NCBI RefSeq assembly: GCF_030936135.1
Contig: NW_026777121.1
Span: 682,001-746,000 of the forward strand
Direction: 5' to 3'
Length of the DNA stretch: 64,000 nt
Source of the DNA: Gavia stellata
Lineage: Eukaryota; Chordata; Aves; Gaviiformes; Gaviidae
A program made the position numbers and the translations under genes. The notes under the pieces were generated by a model. That model worked only from the letters and a program-made list of their open reading frames with translations. It did no database searches and was not told the DNA's origin. Numbering within the stretch: the stretch's first letter is position 1; every line of letters begins with the position of its first letter. Below, piece after piece: positions 1 through 13,629 of the stretch.

Positions 1-617
1 GATGTGTAAAATCAGTGTCAATGAAGCAAAGATGATGATGGAAGAAGGAAGGGCAAGAATGGATTCTAGGAGTAAAACACACGTTTCTACAATAACTAAC
101 ACTTCAGAAAAGAAAATCCTACATGAAAACATATGTCTCAATAAATTAGGATATCAATAATATGAGTCATCAAGACGCTTAAGGCACTGAGTTGGCCAAG
201 AATTTTATAACTAAAACTACACAAAGCAAAAAAAAAAAAAAAGAAGAGCTGAGTCTCTTAAGAGAGAGATTTGACATGGTTGCAAACAGGAAATTTCAAC
301 TGTCAAGGAAGAGCTGCTCTTTACATAAAGTATGGCAAAAGAGAATAACCTGTAAATAGTGTGGATTCCTCTGAAGGAACGCTGGAATTGAGGGAAAAGG
401 AACGAATAATGATCGCTTTGTATAAAACGGTTTTTAAGATTCCCCTTCCTATTAAAAAAAAAAAACACTTCCAAAGTTCATAAGACAGATGAATATAGGA
501 CTGTATGCCAATTATAATCCAACCTGGGCATCAGTTACCACAGTAAGACTCAACACACTTGCTCCATCTATAGAAAAATGATCTATAACCTGGCAGGAAA
601 AGCCAGGTTCTCCTTAC
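1..617. other. AT-rich unassigned DNA
   Basis: No convincing gene or repeat boundary is visible. The stretch includes an A-rich tract near 227-245 and another near 453-468. The open frames here are short and low in complexity. It directly flanks the E2F-like exon and may be intron sequence of that gene fragment; the next E2F exon was looked for on the minus strand and not seen. Confidence 0.5.
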
Positions 618-727
618 CTCCACTGGGTCAGGCACTTCAAGTCTTGTTTCTGGAGGAGCTTTCACAACTATAACAGTTTGGTCTTTAAGGCCACTAATTT
701 TTCGAGTATCTCGATACGTCACATAAG
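618..727 (-). pseudogene. Isolated E2F3-like exon (dimerisation/marked-box region)
   Basis: On the minus strand this 110-bp block is open and encodes a peptide with the E2F-family core YVTY...[24 protein letters not shown], closest by recall to E2F3. E2F proteins are nuclear DNA-binding transcription factors that pair with DP partners, and this segment lies after the DNA-binding domain. An AG acceptor precedes it at 728-729 and a good donor (GTAAGG complement) follows at 612-617. Compared with remembered E2F3, two residues near the start differ (R for Q, T for I). No neighbouring E2F exon is visible, and acrosin exon 2 begins only about 250 bp away on the other strand. It is probably a relic exon brought in by rearrangement, but it could belong to a gene running off the left edge. 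Confidence 0.6.
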
Positions 728-979
728 CTAATGTAATCACGGTTAAGGAATTTTCCAACCCAGTTGATAATATATTCAGTTCCTTGCCAGCACCCACGCT
801 GCTGGCACAACTGGCCTGCGGGGATAAAACAGAAACGGGGGCGGATGCACGCACGCCCCACGGGCTTCCCTGGCCTTGCTGTCCACGCAACGCCTTGTGG
901 AGAGGGAAGACAGCTGACTCGTAGCCTGAAGAGCAGCAAGCCCTCGAGCAGGACAGTAATGAGGAGTTTCTGTTTCCAG

Positions 980-3045
<2,066 letters not shown>

Positions 3046-3082
3046 GCAGCAGGATGGACAGGATCCAGTGCAGCCGGCAGCG

Positions 3083-3274
3083 TACCACTGGTAACCTTGC
3101 AACAACAGTTACGGTATATTGGCTGTAACTGCATTAGTACATCTTTCCATGCATGTACATCCCTGGAAATGTGTTCAGTTCACCACAAAGCTGAAAAAGA
3201 GCTCAAATGCAGCTGATGACTGTATTTTTGCACACGTGTAACAAACAGACTCTGGGAAAAACCTGTAACTGTGG
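3083..3274 (+). repeat. 192-bp direct repeat, copy 1
   Basis: About 97% identical by eye to 5023-5214, same orientation, 1,940 bp apart. It starts exactly where the acrosin-like 3' flank stops matching the 26.5 kb copy. It does not have TG...CA ends, so it is not an obvious LTR. Confidence 0.8.
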
Positions 3275-3362
3275 CTCTGTGGTTGAAATGAAATTGGGCT
3301 GAACTTTTACATAAATAAGGAGACATAGTCTTGTTGCTACATTCTGTCTCTTCTTTTCAAAG

Positions 3363-3492
3363 ACCTCGTCGACGTTCCTTAATTGCTGAATACCATCTTG
3401 CTAACCTGACTGAAAGTAGTGTAGCCGTTGGTGCTGATGAGCTTGGCCAGCTCTTCAGTCTGAATCCAGGACTCGTCATAGGACTTTGGGAG
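3363..3492 (+). CDS. Unrecognised exon-like block, 43 codons
   Basis: A pyrimidine-rich tract and AG (3361-3362) precede a 130-bp block that ends AG|GTAAGA, a near-consensus donor. Only one of the three forward frames is open. It encodes 43 residues with a basic start (PRRRS) followed by a mixed hydrophobic/acidic stretch ending LVIGLWE. I do not recognise the family. It lies between the two copies of the 192-bp repeat. It could be a genuine internal exon of a host gene, or a relic copied with its flanks. Confidence 0.45.
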
Positions 3493-6400
3493 GTAAGATA
3501 ACATTTTGTTTCAATACTTTATTATGACTTGAAGAAACAGATTCTTTTGCCTTGTTGTTTGGGATTTTGAGAGTTTTTTAGGGTTTGGGGTTTGGTTTTT
3601 TTCATCTTCCTTTTTTTCTCTGAGTTTTGAAAGATCTTGTCTAAACTAACAACAAGGAAATACAGGTAGGGACAGCTAGTTGATGATTTATTGTATTCTA
3701 AAGAGCTGTCGCAGGAGTATCTGTACTTTTAAAACAGAAAAATCCACCTCTAATTCAAAGAACCATTATGTGTCATAGTGTATTAGATACTGTACTCGTC
3801 TTACTTCTGTGTTCAACTGTATTTATTTTGCAGTCTTCACATGCCAGAGTTTGACATCCTAAAGATATTTTAAATTGAATGGTTTGAGGAGAGACGTGTT
3901 TCTTCCCCTGACTCATGCCTTGCCCTGTCCCCATCACTCAAAGTGATGAATTCCCACAAGGCAACTTTGCTAGTGGTTTCCTTTAATCTACATCACCGGG
4001 TAGTCGTATCCTGCTCCCGCAGTAGGAATGCTGTAAATTGAGCCCTTTTGGGGATACTCAATTCTTGGTATTCAGTGTCTAAGTTAAGGGGTTAGTCTCT
4101 GCAGGCTGTGTGTAGAGATGAATGTCTTCAGAGAGCAATGCAGAACACGTGAAGTAGACTTCTGCTCTAAAGGAATCTGCGTCATTGCACTGGATACCCA
4201 GAGCCCTAGGTGTCTGCCTGAAGTCGCATACGGTTGGATGCTATGGAAGCCTGCCTCGGGTGCTCTGCTCTTGGACTGAATTCGGAGGTGGCAGCTCTTT
4301 CTTCCTCCCCCAGCCATGTTACTGACATAGACTTGTATTATTTGGCCCTGGCAAGGAACTACCCTCAGGGAACCTGTGAACAGTTGCTGTGAGCTGTGTC
4401 TCGTTTCCATTGGGAAACTCTTGCTACCTCAAATGTGCACAATCAGCAGAGGAGTTGTTTAAAACCACAGAAGGGATATTTGTTTCACTCTTCCTTAAAG
4501 GTGTCCATTTCCTAGAAAACTGGAGCCTGGCTGACCTGCGTGAGCCTATTATGGGTTGCCTCAATCTCTGAAAAGCTCTGATCAGTGAAGAGCCGTTTCT
4601 TTCGTATCTTCAAAAGTTTAGTAGAATGGTGTCCCTGCGTTGGTGTCCCTATGGTCATGCTAGCGTGTTACCCCTTCCCATGCTTGGAAAGAGAACTCTT
4701 TCAGCATCTGGAAATGGTTCCGCCATCATGAAGTTCCACAAAGTTGTTAAGCACTGAGTGCCTCACTCCAGTATATTTTTCCTGCTTACTTTTCTGAACA
4801 GCTGTTCTTATTCTCTCTGTGGGCAGAGTAACATTAGACAGTTAACTGTAGACGGGTGTAATAATGTTAAAAATTTTTGAATGTCCTTCTGAGGTAGAGC
4901 AGTCTCAGACTTCATTAGTCTGCTACCAGCTTTCCTTTTAGGTGTCATTTCTTTGATTCTCTTGATGTACAGTAGTTAAATACAGGTTGTCTCAATCACT
5001 TGAGAACAGTCTCACCGTAGCGAACCACTGGTAACGTTGCAACAACAGTTACGGTATATTGGCTGTAATTGCAGTAGTACCTCTTTCCATGCATGTACAT
5101 CCCTGGAAATGTGTTCAGTTCACCACAAAGCTGAAAAAGAGCTCAAATACAGCTGATGACTGTATTTTTGCACACGTGTAACAAACAGACTGTGGGAAAA
5201 ACCTGTAACTGTGGTTTCTAAAGACTTTGTTGGAAGATCTTGGCTTCAGCGTGTTCACCACTTTCCTGAGCTTTCTAGAAAGAAATCTGGCCTGTGTTGA
5301 GTTAAAACATTTTAGTATAAGATGGGCAGATGACTGGAGCCATGTGAATTTGGCACTTCTTTGGGCAGTCAAGCTTTTCAGTTGGGTGCCAAATGTTCTC
5401 CGCTTCAAATAAAGTGGACATTGCTGCAAGCTGGCATTGGGCTGCTTTTGGCTGCAGGATAATCTTTTGCCAATTGTGTGTCAGAAGTTTCTCTCAAAAA
5501 TTGTACATACTGAAAATCGAAACCTTCACGATGGGCAGCTGTTCCGCATTCAGAGAGTATCAGCTTCTGCTGGCCGGTGGCTTACTGTTTGCCAAAGCTG
5601 TTTCATACAGAAAGAATCCAGTTGGTGTTTTTTACAGGGTCTGATGATTTCTGTGACCGTAACCTTCCCCAAGCACAAACACTCGGTATGCTGTGGGGGT
5701 ATCCTGTGAATGGCTCTTGAAGCAGGTCTCAGGAGCTACTAGCCTTTTCTTTGAAGCCCTTACACAGCTCTCTTCTGCCTTCTCTTCCTGACCTTAAACA
5801 ACAAGTCCATTCACCCTGTGATTAATCCTTCTTCAGAGACCATGTTTTCCAAAACCCTCATCCTTCTTAGTCGTATTCTCCAGGTGCCTCTGATAGGCAT
5901 GTATCTCTTTGGAACGGTGATCCTCAGAAACGGACACTGTGTCAGCAGAGACCCCAGCCCAGGCATGACTCTGGGAGCAGTATTCCATCAGCCCTCAGTG
6001 ATTTGATCGAGACTAACCTCCGTTAGCCTGCTTATGGAACACCAGGTGCGAGGGTGTGGAGGCTTTCTGGAGTCCACATCCAGGTACCTGCCCTTGACAA
6101 GCTGTTCCGCTGTCAGAGAAGGAAACTGATTTGTTGCTCTTTTTGCACAGCCCCCTCTTTGTTGTCATTTTTTGTTGTGGTTGCCTGAATACACCCAAAC
6201 TATTGGATCATTTCTTTTTCAAGTATTTTTTTTGGGTGGGAATGGAAATTTAACTCACGAGTTGAAATAACATGATTTCATTTTCCAGTGAAATTAATGA
6301 CTTTTCAATTTGTTTTCATTTTTCTTTGCTCTTCCTCCCGCTTCTTATCAATTCTTCACCATCCTGCCGTGACAAACCGTGTTGCTCTGGGGACACGGTT

Positions 6401-7399
6401 GAACCCTGCAGGGCCAGTGGGGCTGGTGCACATTCTTGGACCACAGACGCACTTTCCTTTTCAGAAACCGGACGGAGTGCGTTCAGCACGAGCGTTTGTT
6501 TTCATGATTCCTGCAGCTTTTATTGTGCCTGTTCTCGTCTGTGTTTAGTGAGGGCCAGTTATCAAAGTGGGGTCCCTCTCCCTTTGTGGTGGTCAGGCAA
6601 GAAACAAATGCCTGACGTCAGAGACAGTCAGTCATACGTCAGATGAGCTCAGAGTTGAGTGCCCAGCCTCCCTGCTGTCTTCATAAGGCACCTCCAGCAG
6701 TCAGGAGGAGGGGAGAGAGGCGGGTGGTGCAGTTCGTGTCTTCCTGCTGCGATGCTGATGCCCTAAACCCCTCCGCCACGGAGCCAGACGTGCGTCTCTC
6801 TCTCTCAGGAGGCTACAAGTTTGAACCAGCCCCACCCAGCTCTTCCAGGTCCAATAGGTTCCATTTTAGCAAGATGCAGCCCAAGTTATGGTTGCGCCCT
6901 CAAAAGAAGAGAATACCCAGGATTTCCACTTTGTTGTTCAGGCTTTCCCAGTTTGGCAGAAGCCCTTCTGGTCACCCTTCGCTGCCAACCCGTGCCTGGA
7001 GTAACTACTGGACAAACTGCCATGAAGTCACCCTGTTAAATTGGGCCCTGAGGAAAGGCCTTGCTCTTTGCGGCAACCCCTCGGACAGCCGGGGTTTGCT
7101 CCCGGGTTTTCCTCAGGGCTGTTCTATGCTCGGCACTGCCAAAGGGCACGTCTGCACTGGGAAAGATCAAAACCTGGGAAATACCAGAATGTGAGAGCTT
7201 TCCAGAGCTGTTTCTGGAAGAACTGAATTATGCACGTTATGCACGAAGCTGAAGCAAACCCATCAGTGGGAATTTCGAGGAGTATTTTCCCTGTGTCAGT
7301 GCTCAAGGACTCAGAGTAGTTACTGAAACAGTGAAATGCTGAGCTTTGCTATTGGGCTTGTAATGGGCGGACCTCAAAGTCCTCAAAGGGACTCAGGTG
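3493..7399. other. Unassigned DNA between exon-like block and CpG island
   Basis: Apart from the second 192-bp repeat at 5023-5214, no repeat family or gene was recognised. The largest forward open frame, 6643-7194 (183 codons), has no visible domain and lies just upstream of the CpG island; it may be chance. Frames near 5227-5709 and 5818-6006 also show no known motif. The stretch resembles intron or intergenic DNA. Confidence 0.45.
5023..5214 (+). repeat. 192-bp direct repeat, copy 2
   Basis: Partner of 3083-3274; a handful of substitutions and no indels were seen. The flanks on either side are unrelated to those of copy 1. Confidence 0.8.
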
Positions 7400-7970
7400 A
7401 GGGGCCGTTAGGGCCGGGCAGGCCTTGCCTGCCCTACCCTGTCAGGCTTTGCCCCCGGGGCCAGTCCCTGGGGCAGGCTCTGCCTTGGGTGCCGCTTTCT
7501 GCCCCCTCTCCCTGCTGCCGCCATTGCTGCCGGCGGGCGCTGCCTGGCTGAGGGCGCTGGCGGGCTGCTCTCTCCTCTGGCCGGGGCTGTCGGCGCCCCC
7601 CTTCTTCCCGCGGAGCTCCCTCCCCTCCCCTCCCCTCTCCTCTCCCCAGCAGCGGGAGCACGCGCGGCTTCGGGCAGCTTCGGGCCGTCAGGGCCGGCGC
7701 AGGCGAGGGGGGGCGTTAAAGGCAATGGCCGCAGCCGCGGGGCGCTTGTGTGGAGCTGCCGGTGGGCCGGGGCGGCGGGAGCGGCACTGCCGTGAGGAGG
7801 AGGAAGGAGGCGTTTTCGGGGAGGACGGCCTGGGGAGCGGAGACCTTGTCCCGGGGTGTTGGCGAGGGGAGAAAGGCGCTTTCCTCCAGGGAGCAGGCGG
7901 TGGGCAGCCCGCCGAGAGGGGCGGAGCCTGTGCCCGGTCCTGCCGTGAGGGCCGGCGCTCCAACAGGCAC
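7400..7970. promoter_or_regulatory. CpG-island-like GC-rich block
   Basis: The base composition changes sharply to GC-rich with frequent CpG, including pyrimidine/purine-rich tracts near 7617-7650. Such blocks usually mark vertebrate housekeeping-type promoters and first exons. A forward ATG at 7725 opens a frame beginning MAAAAGRLCGAAGG that stays open to 8036, with several GTGAGG-type donor candidates. The product is not recognised and the transcription direction is not settled. Confidence 0.5.
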
Positions 7971-8773
7971 CAAGTGTGCTCCAGGCTCTGGAACATGGGT
8001 GTGGGCAGCCTGAGGTCCCAGCAGTTCAGAGGCTGAGCACTGGAGTCGGAGGCTGGGGAGGGAGCTGGTGCTGCCTGTTTCCACCTCACCAGAGATGATT
8101 CCGGAGCCCCGTCCCCCCTTGGCATTTGGAAACGAACCGAGTTGGTTATGGCTTTAGTACTGACCCAAGGGGCAGGTTAAGACGCAAGCACCTTCAGAAC
8201 CTTTCCTTCACCCGGAATTATTTGTGTGGAATAAATGAAGCCTTGGCCCATTGCACTGAGCTACAGCTGGGGGGCTGGGGGGGGCAGAAACCAGCCAGGG
8301 GCATTGTGCTCAGGGAGCTCCCGTCATCCTGTGCTGGATATGGGGAGGAGGGGTCTGGCTTGAGAAATACCCATGGCCATGTACATCACCGCCAAGCCAA
8401 GCAGGAGCTGCTGGAGCAGGCTTAATTCTAGCAGTGCCCAGCTTTGTGAAGCTTGACTGAAAAGGTGGTGTGGAGTCATCTCTTCAGAGCAGTGTCATGA
8501 GCGTGTCTTTGCTGGTGGTGTGGGTGCCAGTTGCCCTTCCATCCCTGCTGCTCACAACAGGGGGAGGAGGGGACTCGCTTTCAGAGAGGCCCCGCTGCCC
8601 TCACGCTTGAGAAAGTCTTGTAGGGTCTAGTTTCAAGTGCGCTGGCTTGCACATTGTTTTCCCTGCTAAGTGCAGAATTTGCTGCGTTCTGGTGTTTGGC
8701 AACCCAGAAGTGAGTCGCTCTGTGTTATTGTTCTTCTGTATCACAGTGTAGTAATGCTGCTCGTCTCTTGCAG

Positions 8774-8799
8774 GATCTTCTGACAAGCTTGAAACTAAG
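8774..8799 (+). other. Candidate 26-bp micro-exon
   Basis: A strong acceptor (pyrimidine tract then CAG at 8771-8773) is followed after only 26 bases by AAG|GTGAGG, a good donor. One frame would read SSDKLETK. Position about 1 kb after the CpG island suggests a second exon of the same transcript, but chance pairing of splice-like motifs is possible. Confidence 0.22.
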
Positions 8800-10429
8800 G
8801 TGAGGCGACTAGAGCAGACTGGTCACCAAGTCGGCTTCTCTGCCATACAGGCAGGGATGCGCTCTTAGATGTCTTTGAAGCTTGATGGTAAGAAACACAA
8901 GTTGCAAAGAAAGAGTATTCTGGAGGTGAGAAGTTGAATGGAAGCAAAACCTGGTAGGAAGGAATGCCTTGTTTAGCTGACACCTAGTCCAGATTTCACG
9001 AGCTAGTGTAGCGGTAGCTCGTGTTCCCACTCGTGCTTAGTGATGGTGCGGGATGCTTTGACCCGACTGAAAGCCACGTGTAGCCTGTTCTGCCTTCTCC
9101 TAGCTTTTCCTGTATGCGTATCCTCCAAGTACCGGTACCTGACAGCTCTTCTCTGTCTGTCTGACAGGTCCGCTTGCACCCAGCCACACGAAATGGGGAC
9201 GTTTAGCAGCAGCACCTCAGGTTATTCTAGAATAGCCTTTGCTTTGAAATGCATTACTTCTTGCTAGAAAGTGGGAAAAGGCCAAGGCCAAACCACCTTC
9301 CACTTGACGTATTTCATAAAAATTCATCTCTGTTCTTAGATCAGCCTGTTCTGTCCAAGGCTTATTGCATTCCTGAAGGGCAATCTCCTTGGTTCCTTCC
9401 TCTCTGCCTTCCCAAGGGGAATTCACTTAGTAGGGTGGAGGGATTCCCCTTTCTGCTTGGGAAAGACGGTGTCATAGCTGGCACTTGTGGTAGCATCTTG
9501 CATTTGGGAAAAGCAAGCAAGGAACACTTGTTCCCTGTGGGGAGGCCAGTAGCAAGGTTTCTAGTTGTTGTGGACCCTTGCAGAGTAATATCGCTCCTGA
9601 GCCATCCTGAGATAGCTGTCGTGGGTCAACATGCTTTCCCTTTGCTCTATGCGGTTCTCTATGCTTGAAGCGTAGTCCTGCCCGCAGTTATATTTAAATG
9701 GGGATGTTTTTATGGATGCTATTTCTGTAAAAGTACTGATAGTTTATAAGTCTGTAAATACTGATACCTGTATGGAGATTTCTATTATCTAGCTATAAAG
9801 ACTTTTCTATTTAGCCCGAAGGGGGATGTCTCTGTATCAGATACCGCCCAAGAGTCTGACCAGTTCATTGAGTTACTGGGTGCCCTCCACAACAGGGTGA
9901 AAGCAAGTTTAGCTGAATGTGGTTTCTTCTTCCTCCCCAGGGAGAGAAAGGTGGGGGGAGGAACTTGAGCTGAACATGGCCAGCTTTCCCCAGGAGGAAC
10001 TCTCCTGTGTCTTCTCATGTGCCTGCCAGCCCTGTGCTTTCTAGAACTGTTTTACTTGCCCCCGTGTGGCCTCAGATGGCTTCAGATGGGAAGACCTAGC
10101 CTTTAAACTCTGCCTTCGTTTCTGTTGCCTGGCTGCAGTGGCTTTAGTGTGCCCTAGGCTTGCTGTGCTTTGGTTCTCTAGAAGCGATGGAAGGCAAGGG
10201 TTGCTGTCTTCAGCAGCTCCCCGGGTGTCCTAGGAGCAAGTATAGTGCTCTGCAAACGCTTTTGTAGAGCTCTTAACATGAGCAGTTGCTGGTGATGAAT
10301 TTGGGGAATACTGGAGTGACATGAGAGATGGCTGGGGATTCGTAGACTGGGGTAGGTCGGGGGGGTCCTCCCGCTGCCATGTGGTCTGATTTCCTGCTCA
10401 GAGCAGGTCCAGTCAGATCATATTGCTCC

Positions 10430-10505
10430 GTGCTGCGTGCAGTCCTGTTTGGGGTATCTCCAAGGAGGGAGATTGAGCATCGTCTCTGGCAACTTGTTCC
10501 AGTGC
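10430..10505 (-). repeat. Degenerate CR1-like fragment
   Basis: The text around GGCAACTTGTTCCAGTGCTT resembles the CR1 3'-region sequence read on the antisense strand. It is short and diverged, so the call rests on one stretch of similarity. Confidence 0.35.
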
Positions 10506-11434
10506 TTGGGCACCCTCGTGGTGAGCACCTTTCCTTGTCTTGAGTCAGAATCCCACCCAGAAACACCCCCACACCCCCCCTGCCCACACATCCCTGCCCC
10601 AGGTAGCATCTTTTCTAGCTTTTCCCCTGTCCTTTGCCAGTTAAGTTGCCTTCCTGTTGAGCAGTGGCTTGTGTTTCCCTTAGGCTTCCTTCTGCTTCCA
10701 GAAGCCCTTCCTGTTGTCTTTCCTCTCTTCCTAGTTTGTCTCCAGCTAAGCTGTGGCTTTCCACAGTCCATCCCTGCATGCTTGCACAGTGTCTCTCTGT
10801 TCGTCCTGGGTATCCCATCTCTGCCTGCGCCTTGGGTGTTCTTCCTTTTTGGTGTTTGAGCTGGGTCAGGAGTTTCCTGTCTGTCAGTGCTGGCCTTCTG
10901 CTACTTGTGACCAACTCTGTGTCTTGGCATGGGCCCTTCTGGTGTCTGGGGAGGTGGGGGCTGTTGTCCTTGAAGTTCAACCCGTTGCCCTGCTCCCCTT
11001 TGCCCTCCAGGCCGGTCTCCTGTTGGCTCCTGCCTAGAAGCTCTTCAGGAAGCAGCAGTCTGCTCTGCTGAAGTCCAGCATTGTGATTCTGCTGGTTTGC
11101 TCGCTTCTCTCTGGTTTTTAAATTCTACAACCGAATGGTGGCTGCAGCCCAGCGTGCCCTTGAACTTTGCATCCTTGATCAGTTTTTTCCATGTCTGTGG
11201 ACAAGGAGTCCAGCGGAGGGTGGAGACGGGTGCCCCGTCATTCTGCTTTCACACACGGGGTGTGGGATGATGTTGCTCCATGCTGCTGTCCCCTGGACAC
11301 CTCCTCACTGCCCCCGGCACCCTGCCTGCAGAGTCTGAGAAGCCTATGCTGGTGTATGTGGTTGCAGTTCCTCCCTGGGTTAGCCAGCCTGTTACAAATC
11401 TGTAATATAAAAACTCATCTACACAGTGTATGTA

Positions 11435-12325
11435 GGTGAGCAGGCACTTCTTTATTGCAGCACTGGATGCACAGGGGATCGCTCCACCTAGTGTGCGTGT
11501 TTAGTTTCTCTGCTACAGAAGTTGTATACAATCAAAGTAGACATAGTCATCATATTTCCAAGAAACAGTTAACATATTCATATAGTTTCCGAGAACTCAT
11601 TAGTATATGCAAATGCTTGTGATGCATGCGCCTTCAGGTACACAGGTGGTCGTCTAAGGTCCTCTGGTGGTCGTCCGTAGTCTTCCTCATGGTGTCCTCT
11701 AGTTGAACCCCATCTTTGCGCATGCTCAGCTTGGTTGCAAAATTCCATTCTTGGAATCTTCTTAAGTTTTCCTCGGTTTACTGACCAGGCCTACAACTTA
11801 TAATTCTCTTGACAGGCAAATTCTACCTATTCGCAATGCTACATTATTCAACGGTTAGTTTATGATTGAATCACAGCTAAATCATACCTGGTTGCCTTCA
11901 TACAGAATATGTAACTTAATTTTTTAGTAATCGCTCTCTGGATTATACTATTCTATCAATATCCATACTTAAATTAATCCATGGTTATTTCTATTAATAT
12001 TTATTGATTGGCATTCTTGATATTTGAATCAAGATGGGAAAGGTAAGGAATTTTCCAAGCAGCATCACTGGTGCATATCAGGTCACATTGTCACAGGACT
12101 CAAAGAAGACTTTTCTATTCGATTCTTCATCGTTCCATCTCATTACTATTAGTTCCTTAGAACAGAATAGCAACTCCCTGGTGAGGTTCCTATGGTATCT
12201 TGTTTCTAACTTAAGAATCCTAACTTATGCATTTGTATTTAATTATTTTATTTATTAATCAAATTTAAACTTTCTATATGATCATATTGTGATTATTTTT
12301 TTAAAAATCAGAGTATTTACAACAA
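11435..12325 (-). repeat. 3' LTR, family LTR-B (left outer ERV)
   Basis: Read on the minus strand it begins TGTTGTAAATAC immediately after a polypurine tract (complement near 12328-12342) and runs through a polyadenylation signal (AATAAAG complement near 11450). It matches the LTR at 22470-23386 at roughly 85% by eye, including the paired GGTGGTCGTC blocks near 11645-11685. Its right-hand (U5) end diverges from that LTR just after the poly(A) signal, so the outer end is probably truncated. Confidence 0.75.
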
Positions 12326-12441
12326 TTGCCCCCTTTGAAAGTTTTGAAAATTATTTCAGTACTTTCATTTTAATCAGTTAAGTAGATTATGTGCATCAAG
12401 TATAGATGCCAAACGAGTTAATCGATTCATCATCCTCCAAT

Positions 12442-13625
12442 TTATAATATATTCTTGATAAAACAAGACTGATTAAAAATCAATATCAGGAGAACAACGA
12501 TAGGGTGGCATAACTTATTTAGGATGCCTGTAGCAGTAGGTGACCACCCGAAAAGAGTGTCCCACCATTTATGTTCTGCATCCTTTTCCACCCTCCCTAA
12601 AACACGGTGTATTTCTTCCACACTGTGATGAACAGTTATTAAAGTTCCTTGTCCGTTTTCCTTGACCTTTTTCAAAATTTTGATTAAATCCTGGTGGTGT
12701 AGCAATTGTTTCACTAAAGTGAGATTCAATCCAATGGGTGTAGGCAGCAGTTCCTGAATTAATGTATAATTAGATTGCAAGAGCTGGTGAGGTGTGACTG
12801 GAGTCAAATAAGAGAAAAAATCACGTCCCATGATTTCAGTGAAATACAAACACAAAAATCTGAGTGATTCCTAGGATCTATAACTACATCATCTATGGAT
12901 ATAAAATCACAAGCTGTTCTCAAACATACACAGCCCTTACCAATATATATATAAGCACTGTTTCAGGGTTTTCGTCAGGGCGAGTCTCAAAATGACAAAC
13001 ATCTTGTTCAGTATCTAAACAGATATCCTGACCTCTGATTGCATTACCTTCACAGATGAAGCCTTGTTGTTCCCGTACAACAACCCTTGTTCAAAATCTA
13101 CAGTTTGTCATTTCTGTCCTATTTTTTGGGCCCATACGTTATGCTCAAATGGATAGAGTATGGTTCCATTGTGATTCAATCCTAATGCCATAACAGGGTA
13201 AGTCGAATATATTGAAGCGTTGTGTATAGTTCATACAAAAGTTGTGGCTGTACTTGTGATGGGATCGTAGGTAAAGTTTACCAAATTCCACCAGGACTGG
13301 AGTTTTTTCTCTAAATCCGTGGCACTATCCCAAATTATTTTCCGAACTTCAGTGGGGAGAGTGCCTTCTTCACCCTCTCTTATGATTGAAGCAGCTACTG
13401 ATTGCGCCCACAGTTGAGCCTGGATACAACTGGGAGCCAAAGATAGGTTATCTTGGACCACACCGAGTCCATCTACAATCATTTCCTGGTCGTCTCCATT
13501 CACCTTTTCCCATTTTGGTAATATGTTTGACAACAGCCACTGATTAGTTTCTAAAGCCAATAGGGAAGATTGCAAAGGCTGTTGCAATTTAGCCAGTTCA
13601 CTAGTTGTAGTAGCCAGTTTGTCTC
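12442..13625 (-). pseudogene. ERV env remnant (transmembrane region), left arm
   Basis: Two open blocks on the minus strand, 13231-13587 and 12442-12855, look like ectodomain and membrane-proximal parts of a retroviral envelope protein. The second carries the motif HKWWDTLFGWSP followed by a hydrophobic anchor (IVVLLILIF). The blocks are in different frames with broken sequence between them, and the surface subunit is missing, because integrase text stops just upstream at about 13690. It is a defective copy; the right arm holds its partner with about 4% amino-acid differences. Confidence 0.7.
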
Positions 13626-13629
13626 CCGA

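Larger units (their letters stand above)
7971..11434. other. Unassigned mixed-composition DNA
   Basis: No known protein domain was found on either strand. Open frames such as 9249-9668 and 10437-10859 are without motifs. A degenerate CR1-like stretch lies near 10430-10500 and a possible 26-bp exon at 8774-8799. The stretch would fit the intron of a gene starting in the CpG island, but nothing proves this. Confidence 0.4.

Noticed and set aside
3083-5214. The 192-bp repeats as LTRs of a small retroelement
   Set aside because: No TG...CA ends, primer site or polypurine tract next to them.
6643-7194. 183-codon frame upstream of the CpG island
   Set aside because: No domain, no splice evidence and a composition typical of GC-rising DNA; reported only as an unassigned frame.
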